Shown here one piece after another: positions 18,530 through 27,014 of a stretch of 64,000 bases of DNA (positions within the stretch are counted from its first letter, which is position 1; each line of letters begins with the position of its first letter). The notes below the pieces were generated by a model. That model did no database searches. It had not been told where the DNA came from and was given only the letters and a program-made list of their open reading frames with translations. The DNA is from Mesorhizobium loti (GTDB taxonomy: Bacteria; Pseudomonadota; Alphaproteobacteria; Rhizobiales; Rhizobiaceae), in assembly GCA_002356515.1 (NCBI GenBank), contig AP017605.1, positions 7,487,020-7,551,019 on the forward strand, in the 5' to 3' direction. Both the position numbers and the translations under genes were made by a program.

Positions 18530-18543
18530 GAACCGGTCGGTTC
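18530..18543. promoter_or_regulatory. operator-like palindrome upstream of second DUF680 gene
   Basis: GAACCGGTCGGTTC, with six-base arms, is preceded by AAAATC as at the first copy (17832-17837). It sits exactly 299 bases before the second start codon, as the first palindrome does before the first gene, so it belongs to the duplicated unit. Confidence 0.5.
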
Positions 18544-18751
18544 AAGTTATGTTGACGAACCGTGAGCGGATGATTGATGCCGGCTGGGTGGATCGCCGGA
18601 TCGTTCGCTGGATGTTTCCATATAACTATATGATATTAATAAATAAAATCCTTCTTGCCTAATCTCCTGGCGGAAGTTCAAGGTCTGGATTCGCCGCGTG
18701 ATGGAACATCTTCGTGATTGGAAGTCGACGAACGAAAAACCCACTTCCGAC

Positions 18752-18802
18752 CTGTCCGAGCGACGCGAAATTCCTCCCAAGGGCACGCCACTAGACGGAC
18801 AG
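18752..18802 (+). promoter_or_regulatory. conserved structured leader of DUF680 gene 2
   Basis: CTGTCCG (18752-18758) pairs with CGGACAG (18796-18802) and encloses the loop with TTCCTCCCAAGG. Copy 1 has the same element with few differences, and two compensatory-looking ends (GTCCG/CGGAC retained). The same AATACTGGAGTACTTAA follows before the start codon. Confidence 0.5.
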
Positions 18803-18828
18803 AACAGAGAAATACTGGAGTACTTAAA

Positions 18829-19062
18829 GTGACCAAGATCGCACTTACCGCCGCTGCCATCCTCGTTGCCACCGGCAGCGCCTTCGCCAGCAGCGACCAT
18901 TATGGTTCGGACAACGTCAACCAGCCAGCCATCACCTCGCACGCCAGCGACATCGACCACAGCTACACGGCTTCGACCCGCAAGCCGGTCGAGCACCACG
19001 GCTTCAAGCTGACGCCCGATTCAGTCCAGCCGGAATCCGGCCAGGGCATCTGGGGCAACTAA
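18829..19062 (+). CDS. DUF680 small secreted protein, copy 2, 77 aa
   Basis: Paralogue of the preceding copy. Translation must begin at the GTG at 18829, because the ATG of copy 1 is replaced there by GTG while the flanking ACTTAA and ACCAAGATCGC are conserved. The product has the signal peptide VTKIALTAAAILVATGSAFA (first residue Met), then SSDHYGSDNVNQPA and the closing SGQGIWGN. The middle, with HASDIDHSYTAS, differs strongly from copy 1, so only the ends are conserved. Function unknown. Confidence 0.78.
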   Translation: MTKIALTAAAILVATGSAFASSDHYGSDNVNQPAITSHASDIDHSYTASTRKPVEHHGFKLTPDSVQPESGQGIWGN

Positions 19063-19120
19063 GCCAACGCCCAACAGGGCCGCAGCACCTGGGCCGCTGC
19101 CCGCGCAGCAGGCCTTGATA

Positions 19121-19158
19121 ACAAGAGCGGTGGGCTTGGCCCACCGCTCTTGTTTTTT
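19121..19158 (+). terminator. rho-independent terminator after DUF680 copy 2
   Basis: AAGAGCGGTGGGC (19123-19135), TTG loop, GCCCACCGCTCTT (19139-19151) and GTTTTTT. The stem is perfect over 13 bp and duplicates the terminator after copy 1. Confidence 0.92.
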
Positions 19159-19269
19159 GCGCAACAGGGCAGGCACCGGCGGCCAACGGTTTGAGCAGCC
19201 GGTCGTCTCAACCGGCAGAAAAAGCCTCCACCTCCAGGAATAAAATCGGACAGCCTCGGGTCTTATCCC

Positions 19270-19385
19270 TAGAGCCGGATGATTTCACGTCGAACCGACC
19301 TGAAATCTGAATCTGCCTCTAAATCAAAGAGATAGAGCATGATGTCGTCCGAGAACCGCTTCGCACTTTTCGGCATCATGCTCTA
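19270..19385. repeat. RIME-like rhizobial intergenic mosaic element
   Basis: TAGAGCATGATG (19333-19344) and CATCATGCTCTA (19374-19385) form perfect 12-bp arms around CGTCCGAGAACCGCTTCGC and a TTTTCGG stretch. Together with the preceding AGAGCCGGATGATTTCA and GCCTCTAAATCAAAGAG modules it matches the palindromic RIME family common between genes in Rhizobium and Mesorhizobium. It sits between DUF680 copies 2 and 3. Confidence 0.75.
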
Positions 19386-19436
19386 GCGGAACCGTCCTCC
19401 CAAGACGCCGCTTAACGGATGAAACAGGAGATTGAA

Positions 19437-19676
19437 ATGAACAAGATCGCTTTCGCCATTGCCTCTATCCTCGTTGCGACCGGCAGCGCCTTTGCCGGCA
19501 GCGACCATTATGGCTCCGACAATGCCAATCAGCCGGTAGCCTCGGTCGCCGGCGTGGATCATGCCGTCACCGGCGCGGTCAAGAACACGGACACGGCCGG
19601 GCACAAGGCAGCCGACACCAGGATGAAGACCACCACCGACTGGCCGGAACCCGGCCAGGGTATCTGGGGCAACTGA
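19437..19676 (+). CDS. DUF680 small secreted protein, copy 3, 79 aa
   Basis: Third paralogue: signal peptide MNKIAFAIASILVATGSAFA, mature start GSDHYGSDNANQPVASVAG and closing PGQGIWGN. CAGGAG precedes the ATG at 19437 by seven bases; an in-frame upstream ATG is less likely because the ribosome binding site and signal peptide fit the later one. Its leader shares only the TCCTCCCAAG core with copies 1 and 2, and no copy of their terminator follows, so it is an older duplicate separated from them by a RIME element. Confidence 0.78.
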   Translation: MNKIAFAIASILVATGSAFAGSDHYGSDNANQPVASVAGVDHAVTGAVKNTDTAGHKAADTRMKTTTDWPEPGQGIWGN

Positions 19677-19721
19677 GGAGCGCGACGGGCTTGCCTGCTG
19701 CATCCGCCCGTCATGAAACGT

Positions 19722-20231
19722 CTAGCCCAGATCCTTCGGACGCAGGCAATGCGTCAACCGCCCGGTCGACAAGCCAGACCAGTCGCCATCGAAGACAAAG
19801 CGCGCGAGGGCCGCTGTGGGGAACTTTTCCTCGAGCCTCTTACGTGCTTTGGCCTCCGAGCCTGACCCGGCAAGCAGGTTCGCCAGATCCTCCAGACCCG
19901 GATTATGGCCGACCACCACCAGACAGCCGCTCGACGGCTCGGCCAGACGAATCTGGCTCAGAATATCGGCCGCCGAAGCCTCGTAAAGCGCTTCGGCAAA
20001 CACGACCCGGGGGTGCGTCGGCAGTTCCGCGGCGACCAGCCGCCAAGTGTCGCGGGTGCGCAGCGCCGACGACACCAGAACCTGATCCGGCAGCCAGTCG
20101 CGCGCTGCAAGCTCTCGCCCGATCAATCGGGCCGCCTTCAATCCGCGTTGCGCGAGCGGCCGGTCGAAGTCGTCGAGGTCAGGGTCGTCCCAGCTCGATT
20201 TGGCGTGGCGTAGCAGGAGTAGTTGTTTCAT
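19722..20231 (-). CDS. sixA: phosphohistidine phosphatase SixA-like, 169 aa
   Basis: Histidine phosphatase superfamily protein with the catalytic start MKQLLLLRHAKSSW (catalytic His9), DFDRPLAQRG, and the second histidine in LVVVGHNPGLEDL. SixA proteins dephosphorylate phosphohistidine in phosphotransfer domains. Length is typical. Its start overlaps the stop of the upstream small gene by four bases, suggesting cotranscription. It may alternatively act on small phosphorylated substrates, as in other members of the family. Confidence 0.88.
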   Translation of the reverse strand: MKQLLLLRHAKSSWDDPDLDDFDRPLAQRGLKAARLIGRELAARDWLPDQVLVSSALRTRDTWRLVAAELPTHPRVVFAEALYEASAADILSQIRLAEPSSGCLVVVGHNPGLEDLANLLAGSGSEAKARKRLEEKFPTAALARFVFDGDWSGLSTGRLTHCLRPKDLG

Positions 20232-20572
20232 CGATTTGAGTCCGACCAGGGGATGTCGGCATGAAAGTCTTTGCCATATCCGCCGCCGTGCTTTGTGCCG
20301 GCTTTCGTATCGAAAGCTGCGGAAAGGGCACCGAAGATGAACAACCCGACACGCCGCTCATCCTTATCCCACCGGACAACGATATCCGATCCGCTGATGG
20401 CCCAGGCGCCCGATCGTATGTGAATTGTATCAACGACGGAGCCTGACTCGTCGCCTTGTGCTCGATAGAGGTAAAAATACGCAGTGGCGTTTCGCGGGTC
20501 TCCGGCCTCGTCATACTCAAAGACTCCGGCCAGGTCGCCTTTCGTCCGGATCGCACTGTTGAAAACGTCCAT
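20228..20572 (-). CDS. hypothetical protein, 114 aa
   Basis: Not recognised. The chain is soluble, with a mixed beta-rich composition (AVFEYDEAGDPRNA-like start, FYLYRAQGDESGSVVDT, IVVRWDKDERRVGLFIFG), no signal peptide and no membrane helix. The gene lies directly between purN and sixA on the same strand, 12 bases after purN and overlapping sixA by four, so it is probably part of one purM-purN-orf-sixA transcript. Tight packing and good length are the main support for it being real. Confidence 0.6.
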   Translation of the reverse strand: MDVFNSAIRTKGDLAGVFEYDEAGDPRNATAYFYLYRAQGDESGSVVDTIHIRSGAWAISGSDIVVRWDKDERRVGLFIFGALSAAFDTKAGTKHGGGYGKDFHADIPWSDSNR

Positions 20573-20584
20573 TGGCCTGGGCCC

Positions 20585-21292
20585 TCAGGGCGTAATCCGC
20601 GCCAGATGCTCGAGGTCGGCTTCCTCGCGCAGCGGATCTGGCGCCATCACCACCGAGGTGCCGTTGTCGGCATCGTCGGCGAAGTGGGCAAGTACCGTGC
20701 GCCCGGCCTCCATGCGTGCCTTGCCTTCGGCGACCAGCCCGAGCGCCAGCGGATAGAGCCGGTGCTCGGCCTTCAGCACACGGGCAGCCAGCGTATCGGC
20801 ATTGTCGCCGACCATCACCGGCACGGCGGCCTGGGCGATGATCGGCCCGTCGTCCATCTCCGACGTGACGAAATGCACGGTGCAGCCATGGATGCGCAGG
20901 CCGGCGGCCAGCGCTCGCGCATGGGTGTCGAGGCCCTTGAATGCCGGCAGCAGGGCAGGGTGGATGTTGATCATCCGGCCCTGCCATTTCTGGACGAAGC
21001 CGGAAGAGAGGATGCGCATGTAGCCAGCCAGCGCCACGATCTCGGCATTGAAGGCGGTGAGCGCCGCGTCGATCGCCGCGTCATGCGCCTGCTTGCTACC
21101 ATGGTCGGCGCGGGCAATGACCTGCGTGGCGATGCCGCGCGCCTTGGCGATGCCCAGGCCTGCGGCGTCCGCCTTGTCGGAAATGACGCCGACGATCTCG
21201 GCCGGAAAGGCCGGGTCGCTGGCGGCGGCGATCAGCGCGGTCATGTTGGAGCCGCGCCCCGAGATGAGGACGACCGTGCGCTTCCTGCTCAT
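20585..21292 (-). CDS. purN: phosphoribosylglycinamide formyltransferase, 235 aa
   Basis: Third step of de novo purine synthesis, transferring a formyl group from 10-formyl-THF to GAR. The start [20 protein letters not shown] contains the GRGSN phosphate-binding motif; the catalytic triad Asn-His-Asp is in [14 protein letters not shown] (Asn and His) and SEMDDGPII (Asp). The C-terminus is about 20 residues longer than E. coli PurN, as usual in rhizobia. The ATG at 21292 overlaps the purM stop as ATGA. Confidence 0.95.
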   Translation of the reverse strand: MSRKRTVVLISGRGSNMTALIAAASDPAFPAEIVGVISDKADAAGLGIAKARGIATQVIARADHGSKQAHDAAIDAALTAFNAEIVALAGYMRILSSGFVQKWQGRMINIHPALLPAFKGLDTHARALAAGLRIHGCTVHFVTSEMDDGPIIAQAAVPVMVGDNADTLAARVLKAEHRLYPLALGLVAEGKARMEAGRTVLAHFADDADNGTSVVMAPDPLREEADLEHLARITP

Positions 21293-22383
21293 AGGCCGAT
21301 CGTGCCCCGATAGATGACGCCGGCGTCGCGGCGCGGCACGATGCGGCCGATCGGCGTCACCGTCTCGCCGGCTTCCTGCAGCACGGCGGCGACCTGCGCC
21401 GCCTGGCCGGAAGCGACCGCCAGGATCATGCCGATGCCGCAATTGAAGGTGCGCATCATCTCTTCGGGCGCCACGCCGCCGGTCTTGGCCAGCCACGAGA
21501 ACACCGCCGGGACGTCGATGGCTTCGAGGTCGAGCTCGGCCGAAAAATCCTTGGGCAGCACGCGCGGAATGTTTTCCGGGAAACCGCCGCCGGTGATGTG
21601 CGCCAGCGCCTTGATGCCATGCGTGTTGCGGATGGCCTTGAGGATCGACTTGACGTAGATGCGGGTCGGTTCGAGCAGCGCCTCGGCCAGTGTCGCGTCG
21701 TCGTTGAATGGCGCCGGATCGCTCCACGAAAGGCCGCTGGCGGCGACGATGCGGCGCACCAGCGAAAAACCGTTCGAGTGCAGGCCCGAGGAAGCGAGGC
21801 CCAAAAGCACGTCGCCTTCGACGATGTCGTCCGTGGGCAAAAGCTGGCCGCGTTCGGCCGCGCCCACGGCAAAGCCGGCGAGGTCATAATCCTTGCCGTG
21901 ATACATGCCCGGCATTTCCGCCGTCTCGCCGCCGATCAGCGCACAGCCGGCCTGCCGGCAGCCCTCGGCGATACCACCGACGATCGCCGCGCCCTGATCG
22001 GGGTCGAGCTTGCCGGTGGCGAAATAGTCGAGGAAGAACAGCGGTTCGGCGCCCTGCACGACGATGTCGTTGACGCACATGGCGACAAGGTCGATGCCGA
22101 TCGTGTCGTGCTTGCCGGCATCGATGGCGATCTTGAGCTTGGTGCCGACACCGTCATTGGCGGCGACCAGCACGGGATCGCTGAAGCCGGCAGCCTTGAG
22201 GTCGAACAGCCCGCCGAAACCACCGATCTCGCCATCGGCACCCGGCCGGCGCGTGGCACGCACCAGCGGCTTGATCTTCTCAACCATGAGATTGCCGGCA
22301 TCGATATCGACGCCCGCCTCGGCATAGGTGAGCCCGTTCCTGCGCTTGCCCGTTTTGTTCTGGCCAGTCTCGCGCTTGCTCAT
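21289..22383 (-). CDS. purM: phosphoribosylformylglycinamidine cyclo-ligase, 364 aa
   Basis: AIR synthetase of purine synthesis. Recognisable segments are [17 protein letters not shown], the cofactor/ATP glycine-rich [16 protein letters not shown], the [19 protein letters not shown] helix, and [12 protein letters not shown]. The ATG at 22383 gives [18 protein letters not shown], a normal rhizobial N-terminal extension; longer frames upstream have no family match. It is translationally coupled to purN. Confidence 0.95.
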   Translation of the reverse strand: MSKRETGQNKTGKRRNGLTYAEAGVDIDAGNLMVEKIKPLVRATRRPGADGEIGGFGGLFDLKAAGFSDPVLVAANDGVGTKLKIAIDAGKHDTIGIDLVAMCVNDIVVQGAEPLFFLDYFATGKLDPDQGAAIVGGIAEGCRQAGCALIGGETAEMPGMYHGKDYDLAGFAVGAAERGQLLPTDDIVEGDVLLGLASSGLHSNGFSLVRRIVAASGLSWSDPAPFNDDATLAEALLEPTRIYVKSILKAIRNTHGIKALAHITGGGFPENIPRVLPKDFSAELDLEAIDVPAVFSWLAKTGGVAPEEMMRTFNCGIGMILAVASGQAAQVAAVLQEAGETVTPIGRIVPRRDAGVIYRGTIGL

Positions 22384-22598
22384 CGCAATTTTCCTGCTCG
22401 TTTGCGGGCTCTTCGCATGAACGGTTTCGGTCCGCAAGGATAACGGCGGAACCGAGCGCCTTTTGGCCTGACAAAAGCGTGGATAGCATTTTCCGACATT
22501 CGCGGCGAACACCGTGACAGCCGAATTGCGCGGCACGGAGCTTGCGGCGCCTCTCCATCTCCATCATCTATCCCTGACCTGAGAGGACGGCTGAGCAT

Positions 22599-23156
22599 TT
22601 GACCATCCCCAACCTGATCACCATCCTGCGCCTTGTCCTGGTGCCTGCCGTGGTGCTGGCCATGCTGCAGGCACGCTGGGACTGGGCCTTTGCCGGCTTC
22701 GTCATTGCCGGCGTCTCGGATGGCGTCGACGGTTTCATCGCCCGCCGTTTCAACCAGCAGTCCAGGCTCGGCGCCTATCTCGATCCGATGGCCGACAAGC
22801 TGCTTTTGGTTTCGGTGTTCGTCGTCATGGGCTTCATTGGGCAGTTGCCGTTGTGGCTGGTCGTCACCATGGTGTCGCGTGATGCACTGATCATCTGCGC
22901 GGTTCTGTTGTCCACGGTGATGGCCCATCCGGTCGAGATAAAGCCGTTTCTGGTGTCGAAGGCTAACACGGCCATCCAGATCGTGCTGGCGGCGGTCGTG
23001 CTGGGGGAACTGGCCTTTGCCGTGCACCTCGACCCTTTGCGGCCAAGCCTCATATTGCTGTCCGGGGTCTTGACCGTGGCTTCGGCCGCAGCCTATCTCG
23101 TGGCTTGGCTGAGGCATATGAGCGGCTATGGCGAAGGCTCCAATCCGGACATCTGA
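22599..23156 (+). CDS. CDP-alcohol phosphatidyltransferase (PgsA/CLS-like), 185 aa
   Basis: Integral membrane phospholipid synthesis enzyme. The CDP-alcohol motif D-x2-D-G-x2-A-R-x8-G-x3-D-x3-D is visible as SDGVDGFIARR then GAYLDPMADK (residues about 47-75). Four to six hydrophobic helices follow. Translation begins at a TTG at 22599, giving TIPNLITILRLVLVP, the usual N-terminus; GAGAGG is 12 bases upstream. Whether it makes phosphatidylglycerol phosphate or a related lipid is not resolved. It overlaps the next gene by 29 bases. Confidence 0.88.
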   Translation: MTIPNLITILRLVLVPAVVLAMLQARWDWAFAGFVIAGVSDGVDGFIARRFNQQSRLGAYLDPMADKLLLVSVFVVMGFIGQLPLWLVVTMVSRDALIICAVLLSTVMAHPVEIKPFLVSKANTAIQIVLAAVVLGELAFAVHLDPLRPSLILLSGVLTVASAAAYLVAWLRHMSGYGEGSNPDI

Positions 23157-24336
23157 GAAAGACGCGGCAGTGATCGAGGCTGCAGCTGCTGATCTTGCCG
23201 CGGCCTCCGCGTTCCGCCGGCAGATCTTCTTCTGGCTGGCCGGCGTCGCCGGACTTGCGCTGTTCCTCTATGTCTTCAGCAACATCCTGCTGCCCTTCGT
23301 CGCCGGCATGGTGCTGGCCTATTTCCTCGATCCGGTTGCCGACAGGCTGCAGCGGCTCGGCCTGTCGCGTTTCATGGCGACGGTGGTCATCCTCATCACC
23401 TTCCTCATTCTGCTGGTGCTGGCCTTCGTCATCCTCATTCCGGTCCTGGCGACGCAGATGGCCGATTTCGCCGGCAAGCTGCCGGAATATCTGACCCGGT
23501 TGCAGAGCCTGATCACCTCCTTTGACCCGAAATGGCTTGAGCAGAAATTCGGCGTCAACGCCAATGGCTTGCGCGACGGGCTGAATTCTTTGCTGACTTC
23601 CGGTTTCGGCTTGCTCACCACGGTCTTCACCTCGATCTGGAGTTCGGGCGTGGCGCTGGTTTCGGTGGTCAGCCTGTTCGTGGTGACACCTGTCGTCGCT
23701 TTCTACATGCTGCTCGACTGGGATCGTATGGTCGCGGTCATCGACAGCTGGGTGCCGCGCGACAATGTCGCGACCGTGCGCGCCATTGCGCGCGACATCA
23801 ACACGGCGACCGCCGGCTTCGTGCGCGGCCAGGGCACCCTCTGCCTGGTGCTGGGCGCCATGTATGCAACCGGCCTGACGCTGACTGGGCTGAACTTCGC
23901 CATCCTGATCGGCCTGTTCGCCGGGCTGATCTCTTTCATTCCCTATGTCGGCTCGCTGACCGGGCTGGTGCTGGCCGTCGGCGTCGCTTTCGTCCAGTTC
24001 TGGCCGGATTGGACCATGATCGTCGCGGTTGCCGTGGTCTTCTTCATCGGCCAGTTCATCGAAGGCAACATCCTGCAGCCGAGGCTGGTCGGCAAAAGCG
24101 TCGGCCTGCATCCGGTATGGCTGATGTTCGCGCTGTTCGCCTTCGGCGCGCTTTTCGGTTTTGTCGGCCTGCTGATTGCCGTGCCGGCTTCCGCCGCCGT
24201 TGCCGTTCTCGTGCGCTTTGCCATCGCCCGCTATCTTGAATCGCCGCTCTACAAGGGCCACGCGACAGAGTCCGCGCCGCCGCTGCCGGCCGATCGCGGC
24301 GGCGGCCACCGCACGCAACCGCGTCGCTCGAAGTGA
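23128..24336 (+). CDS. AI-2E family transporter / PerM-like permease, 402 aa
   Basis: Polytopic inner-membrane protein with about seven or eight hydrophobic segments, starting at FWLAGVAGLALFLYVFSNIL, and the conserved FLDPVADRLQRLG, LINFLPYVG-like (ISFIPYVGSLTG) and QFIEGNILQPRLVGKSVGLHP (split at QFIEGN and LQPRLVG) elements of the AI-2E/PerM family. The substrate is unknown; the family includes quorum-signal exporters and Na+/H+ antiporters. The C-terminal tail is His- and Arg-rich and its stop overlaps the hdaA start. Confidence 0.88.
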   Translation: MAKAPIRTSEKDAAVIEAAAADLAAASAFRRQIFFWLAGVAGLALFLYVFSNILLPFVAGMVLAYFLDPVADRLQRLGLSRFMATVVILITFLILLVLAFVILIPVLATQMADFAGKLPEYLTRLQSLITSFDPKWLEQKFGVNANGLRDGLNSLLTSGFGLLTTVFTSIWSSGVALVSVVSLFVVTPVVAFYMLLDWDRMVAVIDSWVPRDNVATVRAIARDINTATAGFVRGQGTLCLVLGAMYATGLTLTGLNFAILIGLFAGLISFIPYVGSLTGLVLAVGVAFVQFWPDWTMIVAVAVVFFIGQFIEGNILQPRLVGKSVGLHPVWLMFALFAFGALFGFVGLLIAVPASAAVAVLVRFAIARYLESPLYKGHATESAPPLPADRGGGHRTQPRRSK

Positions 24337-25037
24337 CCGCCCAGCGAACCGATCCGCCGCGCCAGCTGCCGCTCGATCTCGGCCACGGTACCGGCTATTC
24401 CCGCGACGAGCTCGTCGTCTCCGGCACCAACAATCAGGCGGCGGCCCTGGTCGACCGCTGGCCGGACTGGCCTTCACCGGTGGTGGTGCTGGCAGGCCCC
24501 GCCGGCTCCGGCAAGACGCATCTGGCCGCCATCTGGCGTGCGCGTGCCAACGCGGTTGCCGTCGACGCCGGGCGCATCGGCGACAGCATTGCCAGTCTCG
24601 GCGCGCGGCCGGCGCTCATCGACGATGTCGATGCGGGCGCGGTCGACGAACAAGGCCTGTTCCATCTGATCAATGCGGTGCGTGGCGCCGGCTCGACGCT
24701 GCTGTTGACCGCGCGGCGTTTTCCCTCGGCCTGGGGTGTTTCGCTGCCTGATCTGGCCTCGCGGCTGAAGGCGGCGGCGACCGTCGAAATCCACGAACCC
24801 GACGACCTCCTGCTGGCCGGTGTCATCACCAAACTGTTCGCCGACCGCCAGGTCGAGGTCGAACCGCATGTCGTGCAGTATCTGGTGCGGCGCATCGAAC
24901 GCTCGCTCGGCACAGCCATGCGCGTGGTGGAGCGGCTGGACCGCACCGCACTCGAGCGCAAGATGCCGATCACCCGGGCGCTTGCCGCCGAAACGGTCAA
25001 CGCCATGGACGAGGGGCAGGGCGCGTTCGAGATTTAG
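24333..25037 (+). CDS. hdaA: DnaA-related regulatory protein HdaA, 234 aa
   Basis: Hda homologue that, with the beta clamp, stimulates ATP hydrolysis on DnaA and limits replication initiation. The N-terminal clamp-binding motif QLPLDL is at residues 11-16, Walker A GPAGSGKT at 55-62, Walker B ALIDDVD near 102, and an AAA+ lid with LASRLKAAATVEI. A C-terminal DnaA-type DNA-binding domain is absent, as expected. The GTG start overlaps the previous stop. In many alphaproteobacteria ppk follows; here it lies about 24 kb away. Confidence 0.88.
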   Translation: MTAQRTDPPRQLPLDLGHGTGYSRDELVVSGTNNQAAALVDRWPDWPSPVVVLAGPAGSGKTHLAAIWRARANAVAVDAGRIGDSIASLGARPALIDDVDAGAVDEQGLFHLINAVRGAGSTLLLTARRFPSAWGVSLPDLASRLKAAATVEIHEPDDLLLAGVITKLFADRQVEVEPHVVQYLVRRIERSLGTAMRVVERLDRTALERKMPITRALAAETVNAMDEGQGAFEI

Positions 25038-25158
25038 ATCTCAAACGACCGGTGAACCCAGGCGTGTCCCATTTTGGGAAACAGGACTGGCATCTATCTT
25101 GCTGCACCAGCTTGCCGGCTGACCCCGGTCCTGATTGCGTTCCAAATCAGGTTGTAGG

Positions 25159-25301
25159 CTCGCCGGGAATGAGTTTGGGGTTCTCGCCCGGCGAGCTTGC
25201 CTTCAGGTGTATCGAGCGATCGCCCCCGCCGCGGCAGCGGGCATGCAACAGGCATCGCTTCAATCATCGAAACTATTGAGATGGACCATTCAATGGTCCA
25301 T
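25159..25301. repeat. two inverted repeats downstream of hdaA
   Basis: GCTCGCCGGG (25159-25168) and CCCGGCGAGC (25188-25197) form ten-base arms with a 19-base loop. Separately, ATGGACCATT (25281-25290) and AATGGTCCAT (25292-25301) form a 21-bp palindrome with a single central base. The first may end the hdaA transcript, though it has no good T-run; the second looks like an operator or the hairpin ending the convergent membrane-protein gene. No coding region is credible in 25038-25322. Confidence 0.5.
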
Positions 25302-25322
25302 GCGGAGCAAGCCTGGCCAATC

Positions 25323-25604
25323 TCAGAGCCACATTCTGACGAAATGCCGGACCAGCAGATAGACAGCCGAATGAGCGGCGACGTAGCAGGCTGCGACCAG
25401 CACAAAAATCCCGATACTGACAGGCCAGGAACGGGAGGCGATCGTGCCCGGAGACAGCCTGGCCTGCCTGCGGCTCTTACGATTGTTCCATGCCGCCAGC
25501 GCCGCACAAGCGACCGCCCACGCCACCATGAATGGAACCGTCACGCCCGCATAAGCAAAATAAGCCGGTCCGAACAGCGACACCCCCGCATCGATCCCAA
25601 GCAT
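25323..25604 (-). CDS. small membrane protein, 93 aa
   Basis: Two clear hydrophobic segments, YAGVTVPFMVAWAVACAALAA (shortened: VPFMVAWAVACAALAA) and VSIGIFVLVAACYVAAHSAV, separated by a basic loop (NNRKSRRQARLS), which suggests both termini in the periplasm by the positive-inside rule. No family recognised. It stands alone between hdaA (convergent) and a broken cupin gene on the same strand. Confidence 0.6.
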   Translation of the reverse strand: MLGIDAGVSLFGPAYFAYAGVTVPFMVAWAVACAALAAWNNRKSRRQARLSPGTIASRSWPVSIGIFVLVAACYVAAHSAVYLLVRHFVRMWL

Positions 25605-25686
25605 CGGCTACCCCCCGTTTTGCGGGAGTGTAAGCCGGCAATGTCGACGGATGCGAGCTTGAAATGGTGAAACCCGGATACTGGGA

Positions 25687-26132
25687 TCAACCCTTCTCTG
25701 AGAATCCTGCCGCGCGGCAATAGCCGGCGAGTTGCCCATCATCGACGTCGGGCAAATTGATCACGATGTTTTCAGGCGTTCTGCAGGCCAGCCACCACAA
25801 TTCTTCCGTCGTGCTCATATTGGCTTCCAGATGCGGCAGGAACGGCGGCACGAACATGAAGTCGCCGGCCGAGAGCTCGACAAACTCCTGATAGTCCTTG
25901 CCGAAATACATGCGGGCGTTGCCGGACAGCAGATAGGCACCGGTTTCCGCCTCGCCGTGATGGTGCGGCAGCGATCTGAAGCCGGCGCGTTGCTGGCCTT
26001 GCCAAACTACAATTTCGTTGCCGAGGTATGCTGCGGCCCAACGTCTGTCACCAGCGCCATGCCGCCGGACTGGCTGGTCTTGCTGCTCTCCTGGCCTTTC
26101 CGGGTGATCACCGGCCTGTCATTGGTTGCCAT
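25687..26132 (-). pseudogene. cupin-domain protein with a nonsense codon and a frameshift
   Basis: Reading the minus strand from the ATG at 26132 gives MATNDRPVITRKGQESSKTS and then VTDVGPQHTSATKL, followed by TAG at 26007-26009 where a Trp codon is expected (KLWFGKASNAP). The frame continues FGKASNAP, but the cupin core continues in another frame as GFRSLPHHHGEAETGAYLL, so one G is missing at about 25981-25986. From there the frame is intact: MYFGKDYQEFVELSAGDF, FVPPFLPHLEANM, to the stop at 25687. Two independent lesions make a real pseudogene more likely than a sequencing error. Confidence 0.8.
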
Positions 26133-26244
26133 TCGAAGCGCTCCGGTATCAGACTCGCGCCGGAAAACCGTCGCAGCAAGGGCCCGCGACCGGGGCGGCG
26201 CAAGATGGCCATGCGGCCACGCCAATGCTGCATTTTCGAGAGGA

Positions 26245-26321
<77 letters not shown>

Positions 26322-26446
26322 AACGGTCTGTTGCCTATTCATTTCGGTGTTACATGGCAAGTGCAAAAACCTTGCCGCCATGCGCATTGCGCAGTAATGA
26401 CGGGCGAAGGGGCGGCGATGCTGCCTTGCACAACCATGAGGTGGCC

Positions 26447-26752
26447 ATGTCCGCGCGCATTTTCAGCCCAGCCAAAACCGCGATGCAGTCCGGCAAGGCC
26501 AAGACCGGCCACTGGGTGTTGGAATTCGACCCCGAGATGCGCAAGAAGATCGATCCCTTGATGGGCTATACGACGTCGGGAGACATGAGAAGCCAGATCA
26601 GACTCACCTTCGACACACGCGAAGAGGCCGTGGCCTACGCCGAAAAGGAAGGCCTTGCCTTTCGCGTCGAGGAGCCGAAAGAGACCAAGCGCCGCCAGAT
26701 TTCCTATGCGGAGAATTTCCGCTATGACCGCAGGACGCCCTGGACGCATTGA
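26447..26752 (+). CDS. NADH dehydrogenase accessory subunit, NDUFS4/ETC complex I-like, 101 aa
   Basis: Start MSARIFSPAKTAMQSGKAKT, then WVLEFDPEMRKKIDPLMGYTTSGD (read as WVLEFDP and DPLMGYTTSGDM), IRLTFDTREEAVAYAEKEG, and a basic C-terminus with RRQISYAENF. This is the conserved ETC complex I subunit region of the 18-kDa/NDUFS4 family, an assembly or stability subunit of alphaproteobacterial complex I on the cytoplasmic side of the membrane. The gene stands between two tRNA genes. The ATG at 26447 is the only start giving the family N-terminus. Confidence 0.9.
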   Translation: MSARIFSPAKTAMQSGKAKTGHWVLEFDPEMRKKIDPLMGYTTSGDMRSQIRLTFDTREEAVAYAEKEGLAFRVEEPKETKRRQISYAENFRYDRRTPWTH

Positions 26753-26798
26753 ACGGCGCCAGCGCCAGATACCCAGCCGGCCTCTTTGGCCGGCCAGC

Positions 26799-26875
26799 GG
26801 TCCCGTAGCTCAGCTGGATAGAGCACCGGCCTTCTAAGCCGATGGTCACAGGTTCGAATCCTGTCGGGATCGCCA
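26799..26875 (+). tRNA. tRNA-Arg(TCT)
   Basis: Acceptor GGTCCCG pairs with CGGGATC (one G-U), D-arm GCTCAGCTGGATAGAGC, anticodon loop CTTCTAA with anticodon TCT, T-arm ACAGG-TTCGAAT-CCTGT, discriminator G and encoded CCA; 77 bases. An AT-rich stretch follows to about 26920. Confidence 0.95.
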
Positions 26876-27014
26876 TTAAATAATTGATTTTACGAGATTA
26901 TTTCTGCTCTATTAAAGGCGTGTCGGCTTACCTTCTGCCGCGTCGGGATGATGCCAGTATGCGCCGCAAGAAATGACCGGCGGGAACCTGACGCTTGCCG
27001 GCGCGTTGCCTCGC

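Noticed and set aside
23050..24477. Long open frame antisense to the AI-2E permease and hdaA
   Set aside because: Rich in Asp, Gln, His and Arg, as expected of the complement of hydrophobic codons; no recognisable domain.
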